64,000 nt of DNA, from assembly GCA_030248065.1 (NCBI GenBank), contig JASAMV010009273.1, positions 19,076-83,075 on the forward strand, read 5' to 3'. The notes beneath the pieces are model-generated. The model was not told the DNA's origin. It saw nothing but the letters and a program-made list of their open reading frames with translations, and searched no databases. The translations under genes were made by a program, and so were the position numbers. Positions 19,001-29,500 of this stretch are shown here, in pieces. Origin of the DNA: Rhynchonema sp. JSB1_4 (lineage: Eukaryota > Nematoda > Chromadorea > Monhysterida > Xyalidae). Each line of letters opens with the position of its first letter. Positions within the stretch are counted from its first letter, which is position 1.

Positions 19001-22000
19001 ACTGACAGCACAGAAACATTTTTGAATCGATTTCTTATTTTTACATGATTGTCATAACTAGGGTCAGAGGTCGGGGGGTACCCGACACCCGACATCTGGA
19101 AGTACCCGACACCCGACATCTGAGAAAAAAGCCGACACCCGACAGTTCCAAAAAACCCGACACCCGACATCTAATTTTTGAAAAAAAACCGACACCCGAC
19201 ACCTGTTTTTGGACCAAAAACAGGCAAATTTTTGCTCATTTGCATCATTAGTGAAATTTTTTGGCTTAAGCTACTGAATTCAAGTATTTTCACACGAAAT
19301 AAACACCAAATCTCACATTCTGCGTCTTCGGAAACATTTGGTTCGAAGAAAATTTTCTCTCAAAATTCTTCTCTCAGCAAAACTGATGTTTTGAACCGTA
19401 AGTGTCGGGTGGCGGGTGTCGGTCCCAAAAAAACCGACACCCGACATCTGGAGGTACCCGACACCCGACACCTACACTTTTTTGGCACCCGACACCCGGC
19501 AGCCGACATCTCTCTAACCCTAGTCATAACCGACTCTGCATGAAGGGCCGAGTGCAGCAAATCGTGATGAAGAGTTTATAGGATCTAAACTGAACATCGC
19601 TGCTTCGTAATTACCACCCTCATGATCCAGATATTTCTGCAGTAAAGAAAATCGAGGGTGCCGTTCATGTCATCGTCATCATCATTCATCATTTTATATT
19701 TTTTTTCGCAGTAAGCATGGAAGTTAAACACAAACAACGCCAATACGAGCCCGATTGCACAGGTGGTGTGCTTACAAAACGAATAGTAAGAGAGAATCCT
19801 GATGCATCACGTTGTATTGTGCAACATGTAACTTCCCAAATCAGCAGCCACGTCTGAATGTTTCACCATCTGCCACCTCCGAAATCGGGCTCGTGTTGCC
19901 ATGGTGTTACTGCACAAGCCACAAGGGATAAATAGTAATACTGTAGCACTGCAAAAATGCATAAATAATATCATATTGTGCCGAGAATGTAAGTAAAGGC
20001 AGTCTACGGGAGGTTGTCACTCAGCCCCCGAATACCGTAACCCACCGTAATTTTGATCTGCAAGGATCGTGTCGAAACCATTTTGTTTTTTATCTATGTT
20101 TTGCGTGTTAGCGCCAACACCAACCAACATTTCCAAGTTTTGGGGATCTACGCGCACGATGACAATTTCCAGCTTGCTGCCGCTAATACACGTGTCAATA
20201 AGCAGCGATCAGCATGGGTCTCGCTTGCGGTGGGTTACGGTATTCGGGGGCTGAGTGACAACCTCCCGTAGACTGCCTTTATATACATAACTACGTGTCA
20301 CAATGAAGAGGGCAGCCAGCATACATTTTCTAAGCACAAATTTATAAATTTATTTTCAAATGAAGTTCAACTTATTTTCTGCACAGGTCAGCGATCTCAA
20401 GTTCACCGACGCGTACCTGTCCGAGCTGCAAGAACTGCGCAAGTTGTATCGCGTGAGAAAGATTGGCGCGAAGACGATGGGTGATCTCGGATACGCCAGT
20501 TGTGCGTGTGATTTTATAAGTTTTAATATTTAATTGAAAAAAAATAAACTTTTTTCCCGACAGACGGTCCGAAATTCGAAGCGCGTTCGGTGTTCGAGAT
20601 ACGCAGACGTGACACACAGCGCACGTCGGCTGATGTTTCAAGCGCTGTTGATATAAAGGCCATTGGCGGTAACCTGGAAGTGGACATACCGCGAAATCTC
20701 AGACGAACCACCGAACTTGTCGTGGATATTGTGCCTGGTGGGTGACATGATTCGGTTTTGATTGTGTGAAGTGCAGTTGGCCTGAAAATAATGAAGTGGA
20801 CCGCCCTCCTTGTGGTGACAAAGATCGAAATCCATCTTGTTATGTTGTCGTGATTGTTCACTAATTTTTTGGATGATAACAGTCGAATTGGCCAGCTACT
20901 GGCTTCCGGTCACATTTTTGACCGGAAAATGGGTATTTTGATGGAGAAGTAGGAGCGGGTAGTGTACCAGAGCGGGGCGGGTGGGGGGAGGTAAGGCACC
21001 AGAGTGGAGCGGGTAAGGGGAAGGATACCAGGTCCCAGCCACAGCACTGGGTCACGATAAAGACACTGTACTAGACTGTGCGAAACCACGACATTATTTT
21101 CAGATGACCCCGATTTGCTGACAGACAAACCGATGATGAACAAAACAGTGCACACCACAGCGCCTTCGGCTGATGTTTCATGGCGTGTTGCACTGCATGA
21201 CGCGCAACAGACACTGATAGCTAATGATATATTTGCCTTGGTCGGTGTTTGGGATTTGTTTTCGTCGATTGTTGTTGGTGAGGTATGAAGCACATCGTCT
21301 TCGTAAGCTGTGGTCGTGGTAAAGAAATTTGGTTAGTATCTTTTCCGACCGTGTACGCGCAGAATTGTTGCTTTGTACAACCGAGCTAATATCTGAACGC
21401 AGGTAAATATTTTCGATTGCCAAACGTCCGGGACGTCAATTATTTTTCAGTGATTGCTACAGTTTAGGCCATCCTAAATTTGCCCATTTCTATTATTGCC
21501 CGTTACAGTTGTGCCGCGAAGTCGTGGACGCTTCTGAGCAGGGCATCGCCAGTGTCACGCAGAACTCGGTGTTGTTGGTGCAGTTGGGCATGAAGGACTA
21601 CATGTTGCGAGTGAGACTTGTTCATGAGCAGGCACGGAAATGTGAACAGGTGAGATTTGGCGATCCCTCTTAAAATCTTGTGACATGACGGTCCCCTAAT
21701 CATATTCTGTTGAACTGATCATGCTGCTGCTCGGCATGATAACAAGATCGTTTGCTTACGGTATGTTACTGTGGTCAACTCACTTTGTAGAGTCGTCAAG
21801 TCACCCCGAATGGCATGCATTATTTCTCGCGCTCGCTCGGGGCTGCTGTGAGTTGGCGAAGTGATTTGACCACTTGGCTTGACCACTGTAAATATTAGCC
21901 AGATTGCCTGTTGGCGTGAGCCGTTTTCGGGCGCTTTTCGTAAAAAAACACTGCTCATCGCCAAGCTAGAATAGGTGCTGAAAACAGTTGATCAAGCCAA

Positions 22001-25000
22001 GTCAAGGATAGGCAATTATTTCGTGCCAAATAGCTGTCAAACCTTTCAGACTGACTTAATTCAACCCAAAGTCGAAGTCGGTGATCAATCTGAATCAACG
22101 ACAACACAATCCGGTTGGTGTCATTTTTACGTGCGATAATGTTTCGTATATTGCGTTTATGCTCTGGTGTTGCGATGTGCAGCTGGTCTTTAGCGGCAAC
22201 TGGCAGCAGCCAAATGCAGAAAAACAAAATGAAACGCACAACGAACAAAATACTGTAATTTTGATTGATTCAGTTCTCGCTCGAGTCGGAAGGAATTACG
22301 ATTATCAATGAATTTCGACATAAAGTAATATACAACAAGTATCGCGATCTCGTTAAGAGGCCAGTCTGGTCCGAACGAGATGGTTCACAAAAAATAACTG
22401 TCTGTAACACAGCTGCACCCCATCCCCCCCCGTTTCAGACGCAGACCCACACCCATCAGCCCCGAGCCAATTCACTGGTGTTTGTACGGCGTACACCCGA
22501 TGTGTCTACTTGTCTGATGTGCACAATAACGACATCCATCCATTACCGTTTGTCGCACTGCCGATATCCGACCAATACAACAAGGAGTTGCGCCTGGCTG
22601 GACCGTTCGGCACGAATAAGGCGCAGGTTGTCGGAAGGGAACTGAGTTTTGGTTTCAAACTCCGTCACCCGAAATGAGAGGTTATCTATCGTCAGACATG
22701 GGGCGCTGAGCTAACTTGACGTATGCGCGTGGCACTCTTATTGTTGTCGCTGGGCGGATGCGATGCTTCAGGCTGCCCAATCCTGAGTCTATCAAGATTG
22801 GTTATGATCGTGCTCTGCCTGCGTGTGCTGTCGACCACACCAAATACGACCAACCATCTCTAACGATCTGATGTCTTTGCGTCCGTTGTACGATGCTATT
22901 GCTTGTGATTTAGCAGTGTTTCGTTGTGTTCCGTTCCAGTTATTCGTGCTCAGTTTGCAGGGTCCAAGGAAACAACCACCGTTGGTAATCTTCTCACACT
23001 ACTATACAGAAGAATTCCAAGAACATTTATGCGGCACACCCCAATCTTAAAGGGGGCCTGCCGCTAATGTTTTTTGGGTTTTGGGCCTCGGTTGTTTATA
23101 TTAATCGTTAGTTGGCACTGAGATGAAGAACATTAACCTTCAAGAACTTCACCAAACTGACGTTTACCCACCGAAATCGATCAACCAACATGGCCGCACG
23201 GGAACAAACTATCCCAATATTGATGCACTATGTGTGCATGGAAATCAGGATTTCCAAAGCATAATTCAAATCACAGAGGTGTGTTATAGGCGGCGCGTTA
23301 CGGTAGGTTGACAAAACATTTGTTATTTACAAAAGAGCTAATGTTTTATCGGGCTACCGTAACCCGCCGCCTATATCACGCCCCAGTGATTTTGAATTTC
23401 TCTTGTCATTCCTGATCGTCATGTGCAAATGTGCATCAATATCGGACAGTTTTGTTCCCGATAGACCATCTTGGCGGATCGATTTCGGTGGGTAATCGCC
23501 ATTTTGGTGAAGTTCGTCAAAACTAATGTTCTTGATCTCGATGCCAACAAACGATATAAGTGAAAAAAACGAGATCGAAAAACAATAGCGGCGGGGCCGC
23601 TTTAAACATTTTTGCCAGAAGTCAAATTCTCGCTCACCAGGTGTGCATACAACAAAGTGGTGTGACACGCAAGTCCTTGATTGTGCGACTGCATACAATG
23701 GCCCGACATTTGATTGTGCTCAAACGCACCACAACATTGCTCAGACATTTGCAACAGGCGTACAGTGCCGATCCCAGCGTTAGTTGTCAGTTGTGTTCGT
23801 TTTCGTGCACAATTTGCTGCCAGTGCACCGAGCCGGTTTTTACCAGTGCACCGATTGGTTTGCAGTTGCACTGGTCGTTCATTCGCTGCGACATGAGCCA
23901 ATCGATATTGTGCGTCACGGTCGTCAACAAACACTATGAACGATGCGGACGGTTGGCTGTAGGCTTTATGGTTTCATTAAACATCACATGCTACTTGGCA
24001 GTGTAGGGAGCAGAGCTGATGTGATGGAGAGGATGGAATTGCAAATAAGAATGGTGGTGATCCAGATGAGAATCCAGCTTGGTGATTCTGATTTGTGTTG
24101 GTGTTGCCTTAGTTGGTCACCTGACTTTTTTCATTACACATTTCAATTCTATCTTGTGACCGCTGCCATCCAATTTCGTTCAGCGATGCAGCAGCAATTA
24201 TTCGCAGGCAACTGATAAAAGTATTTTTGTTCGCTCCTCGTGCGTGATTGCTTCGGTGACAATTTCGCAGCGTCCCTATTATGCGACACAAAGTTAAATT
24301 ATGAGACACAAGATCTGACCAATCACCAAGTTTCACACAGTGTCACACAATTACATTATTCTTGTCGATTACAGCACGCGTCTGCAGCTGCAATTGGGTG
24401 CGTCCACCATACAACTAGTGCACAATGACGGCCATGTGCAGCAATATAATGCTGCTGACACACAACAGCTGCGCGCCGCTTTGGTTAACGTGGTTGGTGA
24501 TGTTTCACTGTTGTTTGTTTGTTGTTGTGTTTGTCGTCATCATTTGTTATTTTTAATCTAACGCTAGGCCAACACGAGCCCGATTTCGGAGGTGGCAGAT
24601 TAGTGAAACATTCATACGTGGCTGCTGATTTGGGATATGTTACACATTGTAGACTACAACGTGGTGCATGACGATTTTCTCTTTCTATTCGTTTTGTAAG
24701 CACAGCACCTCCGGAATCTGGCTCGTGTCGGCGTAGTTTGCCTATTATATTATACATCGACATCTTTTCACACTGCATGTGCCTAGTTTCGCGATCCGGA
24801 TACGGAGGCGACAAAACATTTTTCTGGAGGGCATTTTGCGTTTGTTTTCGAATTCTGAATTCTGATCACTCAGAGTGAGTGATCTAATACCAAACCAGCC
24901 GACCAAGTCCACCACAGGCGCACAGTGGTTGGCGCAGAGCGCGGCATTTTTGTCAGGAATGGAATGAAAGCAACCGTGACTGGCTGATGTTTCACCTGCG

Positions 25001-25782
25001 CTACATATAAAGCTGTTCAGATCACACGTCACACGATGCACAGTCTACAACAATTGGCGCATGCGTGTGGTTGGCGTGTGTCGTCGTACGCGGCCAAAAG
25101 TGCGACACAAACACACGCCACAGCACGACAACGACAAACGAGCACATTGCTGCTCACTGATCAGACTGCTTTGAGGTGAGTTTGACTGAGTGGTGCTTGG
25201 GTGTGTTGACGCTTTGTTGTCGCGCTCTGCTTCTTAGTAAGAAATTGTAAAGAATTCGGTGAGAAACACTTCTTGTTCGGTAAGAAATTTTTACAGACTG
25301 TAATGGTGTACTTTGGCTTTCCCAACGTAGTGGTGATGTTGCAGGGGACTTACCCAAGTATAAAGTGTACGGTATCTTCATTTTTTCACCCAGGCGGATC
25401 CCGATCCCGTATCCTGACTTTGGCTTGTTCACAGAGACATGTATGATGTAGGATTAAAAAAGGACCAACTTTGTCCCCCTCAAAACGACAGCTAAGGTGA
25501 CCAGCGTTTATTATCGTTTCCAACTGCAGTATGGTTATGGTCAACATTGATAAACAACCGTATTTACCAATCGAGTTCTATTTCTCTTTCATTCATTCCA
25601 GATCGGTGCGCATCCACGTGCACGACCGAGCCGACCCTGAAGTCACCTTGTTGGATCAGGCAGCGTCGCAAGCGCGCCAATTCGAAAAACCCATCGACTA
25701 CTCGCGCATGCCCGGTGCAACGTTGCTGGAACGCGTGGAGAAATTGTTGTGTGCTTTTGCGAGGGATGCCGCAAGACAGTGA
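16052..25782 (+). CDS. MED17: Mediator complex subunit 17
   Basis: About 15 exons: 16052-16197, 16514-16635, 17200-17317, 17717-17816, 18388-18546, 18835-18900, 20387-20501, 20564-20737, 21104-21240, 21509-21649, about 22438-22626, 23641-23951, 24375-24492, 25021-25175, 25602-25782; roughly 740 residues. MED17 is a core head-module scaffold of Mediator, linking activators to RNA polymerase II in the nucleus. Family landmarks follow in order: an N-terminal HEIGFDG; an acidic linker; the region VWASVAKSL; LQELRKLYRVRKIGAKTMGD (human [20 protein letters not shown]); IFALLCREVV; HWSFIRCDMSQSILCVTVV; LGASTIQLVHNDGHVQ; HSLQQLAHACGW; and a C-terminal helix ending LLERVEKLLCAF. All junctions close in phase except 21649 to 22438, where the frame of the next exon (the one giving AGPFGTNKAQ) needs a further small exon or another donor. 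Introns carry two transposons and several piRNA-motif candidates. Confidence 0.93.
16665..16772 (+). repeat. Half copy of a foldback element in MED17 intron 2
   Basis: Shares TCAGTCACA, GTGTGTCAGCTGC, TTGTTGACTGTG and CGACTTCGAA in the same order with 18695-18785. Only one arm is present. Confidence 0.6.
18612..18790. mobile_element. Foldback MITE, ends ACGCAGGGAAACTCCC
   Basis: The left arm (ACGCAGGGAAACTCCCGTTT, about 18618) pairs with the right arm (ATGGGAGCTTCCCTGCGT, about 18769). It lies in MED17 intron 5 just upstream of exon 6, so part of it forms the acceptor-proximal intron. Confidence 0.7.
19059..19522 (-). mobile_element. GTGTCGGGTG element copy 2, 8-bp TSD, in MED17 intron
   Basis: GTCATAAC is duplicated exactly at 19051-19058 and 19523-19530. 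Ends TAGGGTCAGAG and CTCTAACCCTA. Inverted relative to 15536-15939 and sharing its core (including TTTGGTTCGAAGAAAATTTT). CCGACACCCGAC words are direct on both sides. Confidence 0.92.
19735..19907. mobile_element. Foldback MITE, ends CAACACGAGCCCGATT (copy 1)
   Basis: Left GCCAATACGAGCCCGATT and right AAATCGGGCTCGTGTTG are inverted, around a core with AACGTGGCTGCTGATTT-type words. It lies in MED17 intron 6. Another copy is at 24565-24733 and a half copy at 29786-29905. Confidence 0.75.
19993..20280. mobile_element. Foldback element with about 50-bp inverted ends
   Basis: GGCAGTCTACGGGAGGTTGT and the following CACTCAGCCCCCGAATACCG recur inverted at 20225-20276. In MED17 intron 6. The inner tips ACCGTAACCCACCG resemble the inner tips of 23100-23560. 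Confidence 0.8.
20631..20640 (+). promoter_or_regulatory. TGATGTTTCA + ATATAAA motif inside MED17 exon 8
   Basis: TCGGCTGATGTTTCA is followed after 10 nt by ATATAAAG. The motif lies in coding sequence (residues SADVS). The same 15-mer recurs at 21166-21180 (also coding SADVS) and, inverted, at 38221-38235. Confidence 0.35.
20910..21055 (-). repeat. Partial block A element in MED17 intron 8
   Basis: Contains GGGCGGGTAGTGTACCAGAG-type words and the end CCAGCCACAGCACTG. The left end is missing, so the element is truncated. Confidence 0.6.
21171..21180 (+). promoter_or_regulatory. TGATGTTTCA motif inside MED17 exon 9
   Basis: Same 15-mer TCGGCTGATGTTTCA as at 20626-20640. No clear TATA-like box follows. 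Confidence 0.25.
21770..21900. mobile_element. GTGGTCAA...TTGACCAC foldback MITE (copy 1)
   Basis: GTGGTCAACTCACTTTGTAG and CGAAGTGATTTGACCACTTG are the arms, around a core that contains CACCCCGAATGGCATGCATT. In MED17 intron 10. A second copy lies at 36015-36172 in a sulfatase intron. Confidence 0.75.
23100..23560. mobile_element. 460-bp foldback element in MED17 intron 11
   Basis: The arms 23117-23280 and 23385-23545 are diverged inverted copies (for example CTTCACCAAACTGACGTTTA against CCATTTTGGTGAAGTTCGTC). The tips TAGGCGGCGCGTTACGGTAG and CTACCGTAACCCGCCGCCTA pair closely. Confidence 0.75.
24498..24507 (+). promoter_or_regulatory. TGATGTTTCA motif at start of MED17 intron 13
   Basis: Exact 10-mer 5 nt inside the intron, sense orientation. 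No TATA-like box follows. Confidence 0.3.
24565..24733. mobile_element. Foldback MITE, ends CAACACGAGCCCGATT (copy 2)
   Basis: GCCAACACGAGCCCGATTTC and CCTCCGGAATCTGGCTCGTG are inverted ends. In MED17 intron 13. Confidence 0.75.
24985..24994 (+). promoter_or_regulatory. TGATGTTTCA + ATATAAA motif in MED17 intron 13
   Basis: GGCTGATGTTTCA, then 10 nt, then ATATAAAG, ending 8 nt before the acceptor of exon 14. It has the same spacing to the TATA-like box as the copy at 20631. Confidence 0.45.
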
Positions 25783-26534
25783 GAGAGTCCAATGGGAATG
25801 TTAATGCTGCGCATATAACCGGTTTGGAGGTCCACATTAACTGACCAGTATGCACTTCTGGCAAAATGCTGGGTTGGGAGGGGGTGCAAAATAGGTCGGG
25901 CAGTATTTTGTGATTTCGACCAGCATAAAAGTTCCTCGCAGCTCGCAACGGGACGTCATTTACGCTGGTCAAAGTGCATACCGGTGGCCATTGTAGGCCA
26001 ATTTAGTATTAAATGCGTTCATACTACGTTATCCCAACCTGTACTTCGTCTCGCCACATGTTTAGCGTCGAAAGTAGGTGATCGTCTGTTATTTCATCGT
26101 TAGTCTGCTAATTTGTGTGGCGAAAAGTTGCCCTATTTGGTAATCGAGCATACTGAGTTTGATTCTGACAGCCATTTTGTCCTGAGTTGCCTTCCCTGGA
26201 GGCAGGCCATCGTGGTCCAGCTTTTGGGTGCGACACTTTCAAGTGTACTGTTTTAGTGACGACTCTCCTTCGCGGCACAGATATCCTTGTGATTTATCGC
26301 ATTAGTGTTGTTTTATAACTTTCACTGATCTTAATTCGTCCACTTCAACAAATTTCTGTTGTTGTTGTTTCTGTTGGATAATTTCGAACAGTAAAGAAAT
26401 GGGCTGATGATTTCCGACCGCGGTTCCCAGCCAATGCTCCTCGCGTCTTGCGCCACATTTTTCCATCGAAAATGTGTACCAACTGTGCCATCTTCATGGC
26501 ATCTTAATGTCGACAAACTTTTGTGAAATTCCAG
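25783..26534. other. MED17 to URB1-like spacer
   Basis: Holds a partial GACCAGCG foldback (about 25905-25975) and, near 26050-26110, a stretch similar to the tail of the tRNA-like SINE at 36740-36900 (TTTAGCGTCGAAAGTAGGTG). No gene seen. Confidence 0.5.
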
Positions 26535-26550
26535 GTAAACAAACCAAAAT
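26535..26550 (+). promoter_or_regulatory. Candidate trans-splice acceptor, URB1-like gene
   Basis: GAAATTCCAG ends at 26534, 16 nt before the ATG. Confidence 0.5.
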
Positions 26551-29500
26551 ATGAAACGAAAATCCTCAAGCGTATTGGAGGAGGAAGCCCAAACATCGGC
26601 AGTCAAAACGAAGAAAAAGGACAAGAAAAGTCAGCGTACTGAAAACAATAACGGACTTGAAAATACAGATGACCCTTGGGCTAGGTTACGTCTGTGGGTG
26701 GATAATGATTTGAGCACAGGCCAATACAATGTGGATTATGTTTCACGCCTGTGTGCACAATGTCGCGATGTGCCACACAACAAACACGTGCGATTTACGG
26801 AGTTTGATCTCACTAAAGTGCTCTGTTGTTATGAGGTTCGTTTGTTGCTTTAACTCTCCATGCAACACCGTGGATGCGCGTGATAACATCGAGTTATGGG
26901 ACAGCGTTTTAGCGTCTTGCTCAACGTTACCCGTTTTCCATGAGCTATCAGATCACGCACGTCTGTGACGCCAGCGGGACTAGCGCCCGTCGGTCCGCGC
27001 CACACGCGCGTTTTTGGGGTAAAGAGAATTTACGCACCGAGGAGGAGAGCGTAAGATATATCAACTACACTGTTGCGCAACAGTCCCCGGTGGCTGTGGC
27101 GTTTTCGAGAATTTCGGCCATTGTGTGCCACGGACATCACAGTAACAATAAAAGTTCCGGGAATTTCTGTCGTCAAGCGGTCACTCAGCCCAGAGCTCGA
27201 AATGTAGACCCCCAGCTTATTATGATTATGAACCATTCTCTCACAGGCAAGCACCAGTGTCAACGACCAACTGCTGTTTCGTGTGTTGTATTTGCTTGAG
27301 TCAATACCGAACATTGACATGTTGCGGATTGCACCCGTTTTGTGGTCACAAATGGCCAGAACCAGATATAAAGGTTGGACTTGGAAAGGGCAATGTAGAT
27401 GAATGAGCTCTGCAGGAGAAAATGATTTTGCGATGCCTGTGGAACTCACATATTGTTACAGTGTCTCTGCAGTCGCACAAAGCGGATGATACATGTATAG
27501 TTGCGCTAGATCATAATTTCACGCGTCTAATCTGTTGTACGAAACAAAGTGGAATTAAATTTGACCTTATGAGTCACGCGGTTATCAAGATTGTATTTGT
27601 GCGTTTTCTACTTAAGAACTGTTTTATGGAGTTACTAGTTCGTTTCAAGCATCTTTGGTTGTGATTCCGCCAAAAAACGGCATTGAAATAGCACCAAAAT
27701 GGTTTTCTATTCAGAAAGTCTCAGAATGAAGTGCACCGTCAAATTGGTCGTTGGGCACGCTGGTGTGGTTTTGCTTCTGACGCCCTTATTTTGGCACGTA
27801 ACAAAATGAAATGAAAGATAAAAACGAAGCTCAAATCCAGGAAAAAGTGGAATGAAAAGACCGGTGCTCGTTCTTTGACCCGACAACATCAGATCATGTC
27901 GTCAAATAAAGTCGTCAAACCAGCAATAATACATGAGAGCCCCAAGTGAGCGCGAAAATGATACATGTGATTTGACAACAAAATGTGACGACATGATTTG
28001 ACGACATTACTATATGCCAACAATAAACCGATGAATTGCTCCGTGCAACATCCAACCCAAATGACAATGTCAGACCACGTCAGTCGGCTGTCAGTCAATG
28101 TTGGTGTGCGTACGACCAGTGTTGATGTGTTGCAGTCAATTGACGCACAGTCGTTGTGGTACACGTTGGTGCACTTGCAGGGGGATGCCAACATGGATGT
28201 TATGGTGGGCGATTATTGTTCGGTCATGCTGTGACGTTGTGCAAGGCACAGTTTGGGCATAATTCTAGTTGTCAGTAACAAGGGCGTGATCATTCTGTAA
28301 CAAAACCGGCCGTGTTTATCGGACCGACACGCGCATATGAGCATGATAGCACGATCGAAAGTATGGCCATAAGTTTTCGGCTAATTCCGAAATTAGCAAT
28401 CTGTTTGTCTGACAGCAGATAAAAATTTCATCTGGTTGTAAATTCCCATGGCCGTATGAACTTTGACACGAAACGTCAACGTTCCGTGAAGCTGGACATG
28501 GGAGCGACATTTAGCAAGATCGTGTCATAAAGCAAGCTTTATAAACTGGACTTGAAACTGTGTACATGTTGGCTTGGGCAGTGGTTAATAAAAAATTTTT
28601 TATTCGAACCGCATTTTTTTAAATTTTTTTTTAATTTAAAAAAATTTTTTATTCCAGCCAAAATCTGCCCAACACGATAAAAAAATGAGCGCTCAAGTAC
28701 AAAATAGGGGTATTTTTGCTACATAATGTGTTCTAAGTGCATATAAAGCACAGGTGATACGAAAACCATGCTATCCAATGGTCGATAAGTACCAACGATA
28801 GTCAGGTACACACCCGTACCCTTCCCCAGGTGGTGCGGGTGTGATAGTATGGCTTTCTGATATTCGGGATGGGAATTTTGGGTGAAATTATGACGTCTGG
28901 GTACACGACCAATGCAAGTAAGCTGCACATAGTGTGAAATTAGAGTGAATACAAAATAGAATCACTTCTTTCGGGTCTGGGGCATGGATAAATAAATGCC
29001 GACCCAGTCACATGTACGTGTGTAGTCATATGAGAGGCCTTGTGAGTGTGTGCACTATGTCTAGATGCCACAAAACAACGATTATGGCACCCAATACACC
29101 CATGGTAGGGTTAGGTGATGTCAACAGTAGCAATTTTTATGCAAAAATAGCACTTTTAGAGCAAAAAAATAGAGAAATTTTCAAATTTTGAAATAATAAA
29201 AAAAAAGTTTTACCTTTTGGAACGAATGTTTTTTTAAAAAAAACCCCTGGGCTTGGGGCCTGTTTGTACCTTGGCACTGGTGATAAACGTATATGCGGGT
29301 GTGCTTTATGGGCCAAACCATATGACTCGACCCAAAGTCCAATCCCGCTCGCAACTTTTTGAGTTTCTGCCAGCAAATCTCAGCGAGATAACAGTACACA
29401 TGCACCAATACTTCTGTGTCACCCTGTATCTATCGATTTCCAGTCCACCCTCAACCCGCCCAACGCCGACATCTACGATCACCGTTTCCTACTGCCCCTG

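Noticed and set aside
22438..22645. The reading frame of MED17 exon 11 that follows directly in phase from exon 10
   Set aside because: That frame has no resemblance to MED17. The neighbouring frame gives AGPFGTNKAQ, resembles the APFGHKR region and joins exon 12 in phase, so it was preferred although the upstream junction is unresolved.
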